Source of the DNA: Schistosoma haematobium
Taxonomy: Eukaryota > Platyhelminthes > Trematoda > Strigeidida > Schistosomatidae
Length of the DNA: 64,000 nt
Direction of reading: 5' to 3'
NCBI RefSeq assembly: GCF_000699445.3
Contig: NC_067202.1
Coordinates: forward strand, 12,429,924-12,493,923
Position numbers and translations under genes: made by a program. This document shows positions 14,201-22,900 of this stretch, piece after piece. Within the stretch, counting starts at the first letter, position 1. Each line of letters begins with the position of its first letter. Below the pieces are notes generated by a model. It saw nothing but the letters and a program-made list of their open reading frames with translations, was not told the DNA's origin and did no database searches.

Positions 14201-16431
14201 TTGTTTCCTATTTTATGGTAAGATGTGTTCTGTTTGGCTGGTGTATATAAACCCAGTATGTTTGAAATACATGATTCATATCATGGAGGCGGAGATTGGT
14301 GTTCTGGATTTAACAGGCAGGGAGAAGGACCGATAAAGACTCTAGACTGCTCGTACAGGGTTTATGCGTGATTGGTCCGGTCGATAAATCACTGTTCTCT
14401 AATTGGCGATATCATTACGTTATACATGAATAGAGCATAAGGCCAAAAGTTATAATACCTAGGATAGTTGGTTTATTCACTGTTTTTTTATTATTCAATT
14501 TTTACTTTTCTTAATGAAAGATTTTGATTTGAATTTGAATGTCGTTTTATTAGTGTGGAAGAGTTGTAGAGATTGTTGAGATTTCATAGTTTACCCCACA
14601 GAGTGATCTTGGTTAGACCATCATTAAAAGTTTAGAGGGGCTTGACAACTAATTCTTCTTAACAGTAGACTTCTCAGCAGGAATGCATTTCCATGACCTC
14701 ACCACAGGGGATCGAACCTGGAATCTTTAGGTTTCATAGTGAACAATTAACATTAAGACTAAATATCTAAATTCAATTTAGTGTATATATCGCTTAATAA
14801 TCTTCAAATGCTATTGGTAGATGTGCTACCTTATGCACAAAATGATCGATGCAAACTACGACATTCAAAAATCATCCCATTTGCTTAATTTCAGCTTTAC
14901 TGGGAATGTTATAAAAACGTCTATATTTCTATCCCTTAAGAATCATACTCAGTAAAATAACCAATTAAGTTGAAAGTATTTCAAATACCAAATGTAAGAT
15001 AACAAAAGATGCTTCGTACTAGGATTGGGCTTGTTAGTGAGAGTAGTGGAGAAGATTTATAGATCAGCATCTGAAGTTTGTCCTGATGATGTCGTTCAGA
15101 AGAACGATGAAAATTCCATGACCAAACCATCCAGCTCACAGTATAAAACTTCATCAAAATCATAAGTGGAAGTGTATACCAATGATTGCACTAGGAATTT
15201 CTGTATATAAAGCCATTCAACTGTAAGAGAGTTTGAATTTCAGTCGACGAAAAAGCGGCCTTCTTGAATATCTTGACTACTTATTACTTCCATCTGGATA
15301 TTTCAACAAATTATCTGTTTTCTTGTTTATTTTAACACATCATTATGCTTATTAGTATCATAACCTATTCAAGTGCGTTTATGAAAAGTTTACTACTTTC
15401 GCTTTACAAGTTATAAAAGAGCACAATCAGAGATATCTTAGTTGCTGGCTTTATGCATTGAGAAGAATATACATTATCACTCAATACGTGATCGTCAGGA
15501 TCGACCAAGAAATAAGGGACGGAAATGTATTGAAGTACTTTTTGCTGAGAATTCTATATTGTATCAAATATATGATATTGAATAAAGCCATCAATAATAA
15601 TAATAATCATAATGACTTCATATCATGTGAAGCATCCAAACTCAATAGTAAAGCAATAATTCCAGTATTTTACAGGTTCTCTTCAATCATTCAATAACAA
15701 ATATACTGCAGTATTGTATTGTTGTATAATTTGATTTCTACGTGATCAGTAATCATTACTAACTTGCGAAAACTATAGTTCCCTAACAAAAACAGCGAAA
15801 AATACATTTAAACACACATGTAAGATCTAATAGAACTTGCTACAATAGACTGGAGATTATTTCTCTTTGTAGATTTTGGGTTGTAGAGATCATCAAGTTT
15901 TTGATTGAGATCATGAATCGATTGATGTTAGACCACCATTGAGAAACTGGAATCACTATATGGCCATTTCGTCCTACTGTGGGACTTCTCAGGAGTGCGT
16001 ATCCATGATCCCGCCCCCAGCGAGATTCGAACTCAGGCTCTTCAGTCTCGCTCGCGAACACTTAACCTCTAGACCATTGAGCCGGTATCCCAACTTCAAC
16101 CAATCCACGAAATTGTTCAAATTCATTCATGAATGGAAAATCAGTTTTATATGTGAAATACGAAGGGAATTCCATACAGCCAAAAAAGAAAAAGAAAGAA
16201 CCTACCCACTCCATAATCCAATAGATCTATACCAGATAGTACATAATTACTTCTAGGATTATCAATTTTCTTATCTTGACCACCCATTTTACCAATTTCT
16301 TCATTTACATTTATTATTCCCATTTGATTCATTTCTTGTATATTCAAAGAATTTTGTTGAATACCATTCGTTAATTGATTTTTTGCCGGACTTCCAGCTT
16401 GTGAAACACCAGTTGATGCACAAGAGCCCAT
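2134..16431 (-). CDS. PDE1: PDE1-family cyclic-nucleotide phosphodiesterase, 5' part (7 exons, 352 codons, open at left edge)
   Basis: Predicted to hydrolyse cAMP and/or cGMP; PDE1 enzymes are normally activated by Ca2+/calmodulin. Seven exons with GT-AG sites and matching phases join into one open frame of 1056 bases. In order: an Asn/Gln/Ser-rich extension (about residues 1-130); a basic helix around residues 136-150 ([14 protein letters not shown]) where PDE1 proteins bind calmodulin; the PDE1 N-terminal signature [13 protein letters not shown], then [19 protein letters not shown] (about 199-243); the start of the catalytic domain with [14 protein letters not shown]; and [12 protein letters not shown], where His330 would be the general acid and His334 the first metal ligand. 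The later HDxxHxG metal site and C-terminus are not in the window. The extension is longer than in human PDE1A. Introns of 1.6-3.4 kb are full of SINEs and MITEs. Family assignment is firm; subtype specificity and actual calmodulin binding are inferred. Confidence 0.9.
2341..3024. mobile_element. TIR element of the GAGACTCTAATTTRTGG family
   Basis: Starts GAGACTCTAATTTATGAATG and ends with the inverted counterpart (GTCCATAAACTATGGTCTCG). The right 220 bases match the small copy at 13.3 kb; the central ~320 bases are unlike it and may be a later insertion. Confidence 0.6.
3085..3362. repeat. unclassified interspersed repeat I, copy 1
   Basis: Shares with 15335-15590 a run of about 250 bases, including the stretches CATAACCTATTC, TCACTCAATAC and TATCGTCAGGATC. 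No coding sequence or terminal structure is visible. Confidence 0.5.
3875..3994 (-). CDS. PDE1: PDE1 exon 6 (start of catalytic domain)
   Basis: 120 bases, 40 codons, phase 0 at both ends, between acceptor TTTATTATAG and donor GTAAGTTGG. It encodes [20 protein letters not shown] and [13 protein letters not shown], a close match to WSFDVFALNEASGEHSLKF and LFTRYDLINRFK of PDE1. Confidence 0.93.
4230..4350 (+). repeat. short tRNA-head / repeat-C-tail chimera
   Basis: GGGTTCAAATCCC, a Pol III B-box-like sequence, is followed by the 3' end of repeat C: TTGGTGCC...GTACCAA, then GTGTTCAAATAAAATAATAA. See repeat C at 56551. Confidence 0.5.
4545..5010 (+). mobile_element. LINE 3' fragment (non-LTR retrotransposon C-terminus)
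   Basis: Broken frames read [14 protein letters not shown] text and a Gln/Trp-containing end typical of the region after the reverse transcriptase, then stop near CATCCACTCTTTGTG. Pieces of the same family lie at 51235-51450 and 58330-58510. Clade not certain (CR1- or RTE-like). Confidence 0.55.
5145..5480 (-). mobile_element. RTE LINE 3' fragment
   Basis: The reverse complement matches the 3' part of the RTE copies at 34.9 and 61.5 kb, beginning next to the TAACAGGCGTAAGTAAG-type end (seen here as CTTACTTACGCCTGTTAT). Confidence 0.6.
5690..5815 (-). repeat. Sm-alpha-like SINE head fragment
   Basis: Only the tRNA-like 5' part remains (minus strand GCCGGCTCAGTGGTCTAG). Confidence 0.65.
6110..6176 (-). 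CDS. PDE1: PDE1 exon 5
   Basis: A 67-base exon between acceptor TTCATTCAG and donor GTAAGTTG. It encodes 22 residues ([11 protein letters not shown] then [11 protein letters not shown]), matching the position of MYRKTYHMVGLAYPAAVIVTLK in mammalian PDE1. Sequence agreement is weaker here than in the flanking exons, but both phases fit. Confidence 0.82.
6225..6770. repeat. Sm-alpha-like SINE, large inverted pair
   Basis: A minus-strand copy (6225-6510) and a plus-strand copy (about 6540-6770) face each other, with shared arms around the Pol III boxes (GTCTAG...TTAAGCGTTCGCGCGCGAGA). It lies 50 bases from PDE1 exon 5. Confidence 0.7.
7408..7930 (+). repeat. repeat C, AAAT-tailed retroposon-like repeat
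   Basis: About 520 bases from CCCCAAATGCCCTGGTACGG to the 3' hairpin and GTGTTCAAATAGATAAATAA. Same orientation as the copy at 56551; opposite to the other five. Confidence 0.7.
8121..8300 (-). CDS. PDE1: PDE1 exon 4 (PDE1 N-terminal signature)
   Basis: 180 bases between acceptor TTTGTTTACAG and donor GTAAATTT. It encodes an acidic linker ([14 protein letters not shown]) followed by [16 protein letters not shown] and [17 protein letters not shown], the most diagnostic PDE1 segment in the window. An RTE LINE fragment begins about 60 bases upstream of this exon, inside the intron. Confidence 0.93.
8362..8625 (+). mobile_element. RTE LINE 3' fragment
   Basis: Reads [18 protein letters not shown]... 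in a frame shifted from the true RTE frame; DNA matches 61545-61790 and ends in GCGTAAGTAAGTAAGC. It lies in the PDE1 intron next to exon 4. Confidence 0.7.
9245..9375 (-). repeat. Sm-alpha-like SINE, truncated
   Basis: Tail and body present (AATTGAAGCTAGACCACC on +); broken off at GAACTCAGG, within the B box, by unrelated AT-rich sequence. Confidence 0.65.
9615..9925. repeat. Sm-alpha-like SINE, tail fragment plus inverted full copy
   Basis: A minus tail fragment (9620-9715) abuts a plus-strand copy (9712-9922) with A box GGCTCAGTGG and B box GTTTGAATCTCG. Confidence 0.7.
10278..10391 (-). CDS. PDE1: PDE1 exon 3
   Basis: 114 bases between acceptor TTTGGATAG and donor GTAAGTTC. It encodes [14 protein letters not shown] and then [20 protein letters not shown], which lines up with the DLKKNIEYAASVLEAVYIDE segment of animal PDE1. 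An AAAG repeat and an AATC repeat lie just beyond its acceptor side at 10.47-10.66 kb. Confidence 0.88.
10471..10497. repeat. (AAAG)n microsatellite
   Basis: About six units of GAAA/AAAG. Confidence 0.95.
10633..10664. repeat. (AATC)n microsatellite
   Basis: About eight units of TCAA. Confidence 0.95.
10705..10865 (+). repeat. LTR-like repeat G, partial
   Basis: Shares GTGTRYTACTGATATCGATA and CAATCGAAAGTGAAAT with 16868, 28697 and (inverted) 42815. Cut by the Merlin-like element that begins at about 10873. Confidence 0.5.
10873..11664 (+). mobile_element. Merlin-like DNA transposon, composite deleted copy 1
   Basis: Terminal inverted repeats GGCGAGACTCTAATTTATGG and, reversed, GGCCAGACTCTAATTTGTGG. 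An inner part (11340-11560) reads [15 protein letters not shown], then [20 protein letters not shown], resembling the end of the ISXO2/IS1016-type transposase domain used by Merlin elements, which are known in schistosomes. Only this C-terminal piece of transposase remains and it has a stop, so the copy depends on others for movement. A second, inner set of the same TIR starts at 11033. Nearly identical to 23723-24492. Confidence 0.7.
11665..12580. other. PDE1 intron, no recognised feature
   Basis: AT-rich, without repeat families seen elsewhere in the window and without coding exons. Confidence 0.5.
12583..12800 (-). repeat. repeat E (SINE-like part, tRNA boxes on minus strand)
   Basis: Reverse complement carries TAGCTAAGTGGATAGCGCAA (A-box-like) and an altered B box; ends in the body GACGAATCTCAAATAGGACG-type sequence. 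Confidence 0.55.
12838..13070. mobile_element. repeat E, TIR-flanked copy
   Basis: Left TIR GGACTGCGATTGATCAGTCT (from 12843) and right TIR (ending ~13065) are inverted repeats of about 37 bases. Inside is the GACGAGTCCCAA...ACGAAA segment but no tRNA-like boxes. Confidence 0.65.
13295..13550. mobile_element. TIR element (MITE) of the GAGACT..TTTRTGG family
   Basis: About 250 bases. Right end GGTTCGTCTAAAAATTATAG then TCTCGC; left end degraded. Same internal sequence (AATGTCAAAACTCTATTTAG) as 2880-3020. It lies just 100 bases from PDE1 exon 2. Confidence 0.6.
13658..13865 (-). CDS. PDE1: PDE1 exon 2
   Basis: Acceptor ...CCCAATAG before 13865 and donor GTATGTG after 13658. It is 208 bases, entering with two bases and leaving with two, which matches both neighbours. 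It encodes an acidic stretch ([18 protein letters not shown]) and ends in the basic RACYVR that begins the predicted calmodulin-binding helix. Confidence 0.85.
14030..14460 (+). repeat. LTR-like repeat H, copy 1
   Basis: Aligns with 62498-62910. Contains TATATAAACCCAGTATG, a TATA-type core, and a shared CTTATTATAAGCTT start. Probable retrotransposon LTR; no coding region is attached. Confidence 0.5.
14560..14760 (-). repeat. degenerate SINE-like sequence
   Basis: Retains AGACTTCTCAGCAG and GATCGAACCTGG, an eroded Sm-alpha-like copy. Confidence 0.45.
15055..15165 (+). mobile_element. Penelope-like 3'-end fragment
   Basis: Contains ACCAAACCATCCAGCTCACA and AAAACTTCATCAAAATCA, matching 1940-2035. 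Confidence 0.5.
15335..15590. repeat. unclassified interspersed repeat I, copy 2
   Basis: Counterpart of 3085-3362; ends near ATATTGAATAAAGCCATCAA, also found at the 3' side of the RTE copy at 35165. Confidence 0.5.
15898..16115 (-). repeat. Sm-alpha-like SINE
   Basis: Near full-length; B box GAGTTCGAATCTCGC on the minus strand. Only 90 bases from PDE1 exon 1 on its donor side. Confidence 0.75.
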
Positions 16432-16445
16432 ACACAATTAATTAC
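16206..16445 (-). CDS. PDE1: PDE1 first coding exon, with start codon
   Basis: An AG acceptor at 16446-16447 (TGCAG) opens this exon, 14 bases before the ATG at 16429-16431; the donor GTAGGT follows 16206. It encodes 75 residues plus one base. I chose the ATG because the only upstream open codons lie beyond the splice acceptor, and the resulting start MGSCAS is a good N-myristoylation motif. The rest is polar and low in hydrophobic residues. A spliced, non-coding 5' exon is implied upstream. Confidence 0.8.
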
Positions 16446-16514
16446 CTGCATTGATAAATATTAAACATATTTTCAATGGATAAAAATATTTTATTATCTT
16501 AAGTGATTAATTTT

Positions 16515-16665
16515 TAATAGTTTGTGATCATAAGTCAATGAAATCTAGACCACCATGGAAAACCTGAAAGAACTAGACGGTTGTTTCATTCTATTTTAGG
16601 ATTCTTCAGTAGTGCAGAGCTACGATCCTATCTCGTATGAATTGAACCTAGGACCTCTTTTATTT
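16515..16665 (-). repeat. Sm-alpha-like SINE, truncated
   Basis: Tail and part of the body only, just upstream of the PDE1 first coding exon. Confidence 0.6.
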
Positions 16666-16867
16666 GATGGAACATAATTGATTTTGGCGTCTTACTCATA
16701 TTCTCCAATCATCTTAATTAGTGTTTAAATAAAGGATTGTAAACTTTATTGATAAATACAATGAGTTTTAGGTGTGTAGATGTAGTTTATGTAATAATAT
16801 AGCATAAAAACGACTAATTTAAATCTTTCATTTAATTCACTATCTAGAATCCGAATGTCACATATTA

Positions 16868-17325
16868 GATCATGTGTGGTGTGTGCTACTGATATCGACA
16901 GATAAGAGTAGTATGTATCACCAATCGAAAGTGAAATACCTGGTGGCAGAAGGTTAGGAAGATCAAAGAAAAGAGAACGATTACCGTGGAAATGAAGGAA
17001 CAGTGAAGTTTGAGACCATTGGTTGACATTTTACAAATGAATTATTTACTGTATGATTCTCAGATTTTACTAAGAGATTCTGTCATTTCGTATTCATATA
17101 CATTTGATTAAGAGATGGTGGAGAAGATTTGTAGCTTAGGTGGATGATTTTGATGGAGTTTTGTTTTCTGAGCTGGATGGTTTTGTCGTGGAACTTTCAT
17201 CATTCTTATGAACGACATCATCAGCGCAAACATCAGATAAACCAAACCATTCAGCTCAGAGAACAAAACTCCATCAAAACATTCGATTGTCCCCAATGGT
17301 ATTCTCGTTCAATACAATACAATAC
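16868..17325 (+). repeat. LTR-like repeat G split by a Penelope-like palindrome
   Basis: Repeat G runs 16868-17100 and resumes at 17281 (CATTCGATTGTCCCC), as in the uninterrupted copy at 28697-28977. The 17101-17280 insert is an inverted duplication of the Penelope-like 3' end: arms 17147-17185 and 17243-17280 (TTTTGATGGAGTTTTGTTTT and its complement). Confidence 0.6.
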
Positions 17326-17742
17326 AATAACTCTAATTGATAACAATAACAATACCGAATATTGAACTAAATAATTCAAAAAGAAATTTCTCTTAGATTC
17401 AATCACATTTCTTATTGATCCTGATATTCCATTTATTGATTATCAACATTACATAACGATCCAACTAAATTATCATCAATCACTGATGAACCTGAACTAA
17501 AAGCCCGAAATTTCAAGCACAGAATAAGACTATTGTTTAGAAAATCTATTCCATGTATCCTACTCTTAAGGTGTTTCTTTTATTCCAGGGGTGGGGTGGA
17601 AGGGATTTGTAAAATCTAAACTGAAGCGAAAAAATAATTTTTTCATTTCAGACGGAATGTAAAAATGAAATTATTAGAATATACTGACTAAGTATCCAGT
17701 GATTTAACTATCTGTAACATGGTAAATTACACTTGAATTACA

Positions 17743-18165
17743 CTTATTATATTGGTATAAGAAGGCAGCAAATAGATAGGCGCCACATAAATCATTCGAC
17801 TTATGTGAGGGCTGGGATACTTCCCGTGTGCAGGTGGTTTTCCTAGGGGGTCACACTCGGAGCCTTTAACCTTAAATTCTGATCCATAAGACAATGGAGT
17901 AATGTAAGGAGATGCAGTTCCATGGTAACCGGTGGCTGACGATTGGTTCATAAACCACTTGTTCCTTTAGGATCCTGGAGCCAATGCACATCATTGGTTT
18001 GGAATCAGGATTTTCCAACTCTCCTTGGTGGACCATCCGTACATACCAATCCGGTTAAAGCACCGGACATTTGCGTTTTGTCCTCTCAAACTAGTAAACA
18101 ACATGATACCGCGATGATGTATTGAGTAGGACTAACCTGGTAGTGGCTATGTGAGTAATGATATT
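17743..18165 (-). repeat. repeat C, diverged copy
   Basis: Retains the hairpin end TTGGTATAAGAAGGCA-type sequence, GTAACCGGTGGCTGAC and CTAGTAAACAACATGATACC. The tail is eroded. Confidence 0.6.
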
Positions 18166-18487
18166 TAGCTAGTGAATATACAAGAAATAGAATTCATAGT
18201 TATAGTTCGCAATTCAAAACAAACTAAAATTTATTCTCATGGCACTTTATATAGATCCATCTTCTTTAGAATTAACATATACCTTCTAAAGTAATGTTTT
18301 ACCTTCCAGGTCAATATGTAAAACATGCTGTGAATTATAAATGTTATTTCTGTACTAACTTCTAGTAATTAAATAGGAGCATTAATTGTATAATCCTACT
18401 AGTAATACATCATAATTCTTTACTTCAAAAAGAAGAAAACTGATTTAACATTGTTCCATTTGAATTCACTGGGTGTTGTTTTACTTT

Positions 18488-18724
18488 TATCTTCCCATCA
18501 TTATTTAGGACTGTAATTGATCAGTCTCCTATTGGTATATATACATCCAGCTGACGTGTCTCAAATAGCACGAAACGCGTATCAAACTGGATTTCACTAT
18601 TAGCCACTATCCATCTTTGCTTAAAAAGCTTGTGATTTAAGGCTATATCGAGGCATCCGCACAGGATTTATATATGCCAACATGAGACTGATCAATTGCA
18701 GTCCTAAACAACAATGGGAAGTTA
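18488..18724. mobile_element. repeat E, best TIR-flanked copy
   Basis: TIRs of about 50 bases: left from CTTCCCATCATTATTTAGGA, right ending TCCTAAACAACAATGGGAAG. The interior keeps CAGCTGACGTGTCTCAAATA but not the tRNA-like boxes. Confidence 0.7.
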
Positions 18725-18764
18725 CAGGTGAAACAGCATCAACTTCACTTCATCGCACAAGCAG

Positions 18765-18965
18765 GTGGCTATCAGGACTCAGTAGCTAAGTGGATAACGC
18801 AATGGTGCTTAAAGCGAACGGTACTGGGTTTGAGCCCCAGAGTGAACATCAACTCTGAGATGCAGGTACATCCAGCTGACGAGTCCCAAATAGGACGAAA
18901 CGTGCGTCCTGGATTCCATTGCTAGTCACTACTTATCTGTCCTTAAAAAGCTTGTGATTGTTCCA
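18765..18965 (+). repeat. repeat E, tRNA-like (SINE) copy
   Basis: A box TAGCTAAGTGG and B-like box GGGTTTGAGCCCC, then the CAGCTGACGAGTCCCAAATA body. It directly follows the TIR copy. Confidence 0.65.
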
Positions 18966-19149
18966 TTTATTTAACAAAGTGTTATTCCATGTGCTTCACA
19001 GACAAAATATTTAGATAATAAGATTTGTAATTGAATTTTTAACAGTATAATTAACAAACTGCTTTTTAACGACCGATTATTCCTTTTGAAAATTTCATTC
19101 AAATGTAGTTATAAGTAAGGAAAAATTTTCAGTTTTAGTAAAGTTGAGT

Positions 19150-19500
19150 TATGATTAGGAGTAGAATATAGGATAGTTGTCATTTCGTCCCATTCAGCTC
19201 TCGTCTGCTGAATGAATCTGCATTCTAGTTTTAGTCTTTACATTGCGAATGGAACCTAGTACTTATCGCTTCAAGCCCCAACGAGTAATCCTTTAAACTA
19301 TTGAGGTTAGATGACCTCCAACTTGATCAACATTTATGTTGTTGATATCAATAGTCATCATTCCGGACTGGAGTTTTGTCAATCCTAGATACTGTGTTCG
19401 ATCCTCAATGTGACCTTTAGCATCAGAATGTAAATGTATCCAGGTGACTAGTCCCAAACAGAATGAAACCCACATCCCGGATTCCACACCTAGTTACTGT
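19150..19500. repeat. repeat E, degraded inverted fragments
   Basis: Pieces such as CATTTCGTCCCATTC and, inverted, GTCCCAAACAGAATGAAACC and CCCGGATTCCACACCTAGTT. Confidence 0.5.
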
Positions 19501-20049
19501 GTAGAAAACTTGTAACAAAGCAGTTTGATCGTGGTAGTCTTCAAAATATCCACTTATACAAACTAAGGCTAATCAAAACTTTGTCTTGAGTATCAACAAT
19601 GAATTAATTACTCTCCTGTTTAAAGAAGATGTTGTTTACTTAGGTTTTTGGAAATGACCTACACAACATATTGATAGTTTTTTTTAATAAACTGATATCT
19701 CTTGAAGAAACCGTTAAAATCCATAGAACACTGAATAGATATTGTGTCAATAAGTTGATTATGTTCAATATTGAATACTCATGACTACACATTGGATTAA
19801 GTCATGAACTTTCAAGTCTTGTATCGTATATGAATATCTTTCTTAAAATTTAGTCAGAATCCAACATTGTATATCTTTTTTAGCTTTGCCCGAACAATAT
19901 TTTCATCCGATAGCACTGGTTGATGTTAGACAGGAAATATGCGATTAAAAGCTTTCCAATACAACTTTCTCTTTTCTTTGAATTTACAATTTCAGTTTTA
20001 TACATATTTGGATACAAAATATTGTGACTAAAAATTAATGAATCATAGA

Positions 20050-20200
20050 ATGATTAAAGTTAGACACAAACAAAGTTGGATGCCGGCTCACTGGCCTGGA
20101 GGTTAAGCGTTTTCAAACGTGAGATTAAAGATTCTGAGCTCGATTCCTGTGTCCGGAGTCATGGATAAGCACTACTGAGGAGTCCCATACTAGGAATTGG
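20050..20200 (+). repeat. Sm-alpha-like SINE, head
   Basis: GGATGCCGGCTCACTGGCCT and a diverged B box (CTCGATTCCTG); stops at GAGTCCCATACTAGG. Confidence 0.65.
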
Positions 20201-20504
20201 ACTCAGACCTATGATCTCGTACAGTAACATGTTACCACTGAGGTATCAATGTTTAATTTCATTCAGTTTATTGTATTATACAATTTATAATTCTTTAAAT
20301 AGGTTTACATTCACTAGTTAAGATAATAAACAGTCTAATTCACTATTAGAGAACATATTACTTTCTAATGCATTAAAGCATAAATTCTGTGTATATAACT
20401 TTGATTTCGTTTGAGTTTACTGAAAAGTATTGATGCCAGTTAAGTTTTGTGAATAAAATCAAGAAAATTCATGTGGTATTATTTGATTGAATTGTCGCGT
20501 TGAT

Positions 20505-20920
20505 GTTAAGGACTGCCATTGATCAGCCAGACGCGTGTTTCGTCTTATTTGGGACTCGTCAGCAGGATGTATCTGCATCTCAGAGTTGGTAATCACTCCG
20601 AGACTCAATTGTTTAATTCAAACACCATCGAGTTATCATAACTCAGCAGATAAGTGGACAAAATGATAGCTTTTGAAGAGAACGGTACTGGGTTCCAGTC
20701 TAGAAGTGAACATCAACTCTGTGATGCAGGTATATGCAGCTGACGGGCTCTAAATAGGACGAAACGTGCATTAAACTGGATTCCATTGCTAGCCACTATC
20801 TATCTTTGCCTGGAATGCTTGTGACTCAAGGCAATATTGAAGTAGTCCACACAAGATACACATTTGTCAATAAGAGACTAACCAATTGCAGTCCTAAACA
20901 ACAATGGGAAGATACAATCC
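20505..20920. mobile_element. repeat E, TIRs around a tRNA-like core
   Basis: Left TIR AGGACTGCCATTGATCAGCC (20508) and right TIR ending CCAATTGCAGTCCTAAAC (20904) enclose two inverted body segments and a weak tRNA-like region (CTCAGCAGATAAGTGGA, GGGTTCCAGTCTAG). Confidence 0.6.
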
Positions 20921-20949
20921 AATAATACCAAGTGTTTTAAATATTTTAG

Positions 20950-21085
20950 TTCATGAGTCAATTCAAGCTAGACCATCATGAAAACACTGAACGGTCGTTT
21001 CGTTCTACAGTGGGATTCCTCAGGAGTGCTCATCCACAATATCGCTCCATGAGATTCGAACCCAGAACACTTTATTTAAATCTTT
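20950..21085 (-). repeat. Sm-alpha-like SINE, truncated
   Basis: Tail and body with a B box (GATTCGAACCCAGAAC); the A-box end is missing. Confidence 0.65.
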
Positions 21086-22357
21086 ATCAATACATTATAT
21101 TCATCAGATATATAAACGACTTAACTATTGAAACATTGAACATCAACGTAAACCTTGTTAGAAAACACTTTATAATACTTACCTTAACCACTCCTCAATT
21201 AGATTTTGTTATCTGATGAATATATTCTATCCTTCCTTCTTCTTTTCTCTTGGGGGGGGGGAGTTTGAATCAAATACGCTATAAACTGAATATAAGAAAA
21301 GGATTATTTGTTATTCAAGAATACTTTCTATGTGATAATGATGATGAAATATGTTCCACAAAACTTTGAATATTGACACAATTGACAGTATCTTGTTTAA
21401 ATTGACTATGATGATGATGATGTTGGTTCATAGAACTTGAAAATATACACAATTTTTATTAAAGATTGACAATTCAATATTCAATGTTCATGATACAATT
21501 CATTTATCATATTGTATAACAATTACATAATCTATGATTAGAATTAGTCTTTAGATTGAATTAAGAATTATGAATGAAGAAGAAGAAGAAGAAGAAAGAG
21601 AACGATCCAAATAGATTGTATTTTGTTTAGATAACCAATATTTATGCTAAACAAGATTGATAGAATAGATAGACACTTTCAAGTTTAAGGTTTTCTTCAA
21701 GTTCAATCCTTCATTGTGTAATAATAATCATTCATGTTAGAATATATATATACATATAAAAGTAGAAAATTGAAATAGTTAATTTTGACAATTTTAGCAA
21801 TAGGGAAATGTAACACAATGAAAATAAGGAAGAGGACAAGTTATTCTCTCCTCTCCCCTCTGTCTCTCTCTCTCACACACACACGCACTGAAACACAATG
21901 ATGGAGTGAAAATGCAAACAACAACTTATTATTATTTATTTTTGTATTTACAAAGAATGAAAATACAAATTTCTTATCTTAGTTACACCTATTCATATAA
22001 GAATTATAAACATACAAACACAAGTATCCATGAGTACAAATCAAGTTAGTTAGTGTATATATGTATTGTCTTATTTTGTATTTTAACAAATAAACAACAA
22101 CAACAATAAAAGGGAATCCAAATTATTTGATTGATGAAGAATGTAGTTGATTATTTGTCTGTTTTCATTTCTTTAAATAAAGTTAGTTACAACTTGAATA
22201 CTCTCTCTCTCTCACTCTATCTCTCTTACACACACACGTATATATATATATATATATACTTAAAAGTGTCTCTACGCCTTGAAATCTATCGCATTGTTCA
22301 ACACTGAACAGTAACAATTTGGATAAATTAAAACAAAAGTTACATAAAACGACTTAC

Positions 22358-22615
22358 CTATAAAAAGAAACATATATATATATATATATGTATATATTTA
22401 GTCAATCATAATAGAGAAATCTATTAAGGAAATAATGTGTTTTCATCTCCCTCTTAAGTATTATATATATATGTAGAGAGAGAGAGAGGGGGGGAGGGAG
22501 AATTTCTCTTTTCTTGTACAAAGTTAACCATAAAATTTATCCATCATTAGTTTGTTTTTTTTCTCTTTCGCCTCATTTCTCATTCGTCAATTCATTCGAA
22601 TATGTATTATTAGAA
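22358..22615 (-). other. candidate non-coding first exon of PDE1
   Basis: The minus strand between a predicted start about 30 bases past the TATA box and a consensus donor (TAG/GTAAGTCG). It carries GA/CT and TA repeats and no useful open frame. The first coding exon has an acceptor just before its ATG, so some upstream exon must exist; this is the best candidate I see, not a proven one. Confidence 0.25.
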
Positions 22616-22641
22616 AAAAAGGATAAATTCCCATTCCATCT

Positions 22642-22710
22642 CTTTTATAGAACAAACAAACAAGAAAAACGTGAAATCCTATTCTCGTTATTACGGTAAC
22701 TATGACAACC
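22642..22710 (-). promoter_or_regulatory. candidate PDE1 promoter: X-box-like site plus TATA box
   Basis: On the minus strand GTTGTCATAGTTACC (22695-22710, close to the RFX X-box) lies 46 bases upstream of TATAAAAG (22642-22649). A strong donor, AG/GTAAGT, follows at 22357-22358, so a non-coding first exon of about 250 bases could run from roughly 22.61 kb to 22358 and splice to the acceptor at 16446. The block is in a repeat-poor island. Placement is inferred from motif spacing only. Confidence 0.35.
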
Positions 22711-22900
22711 GTTGCTTAGTGTTTCTCACGGAAATAGATCAATTATTTTTTTTTGTAAAAATAATAATGGGATTTATTGTTGGTTTAATTTTTTTTTCGA
22801 ATGTAACTCATTTGATATCGTTTTGTTTCTCTTTTTTTCTCGGTAACCACACGCAATTTCTCATATATTGGATAAATGTACAAACCAATATATTAAAACA

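Noticed and set aside
18765..18850. tRNA-like A and B boxes as a possible true tRNA gene
   Set aside because: The sequence cannot form the full cloverleaf and continues into a dispersed repeat body; it is a tRNA-derived repeat. The same applies to the Sm-alpha-like copies.
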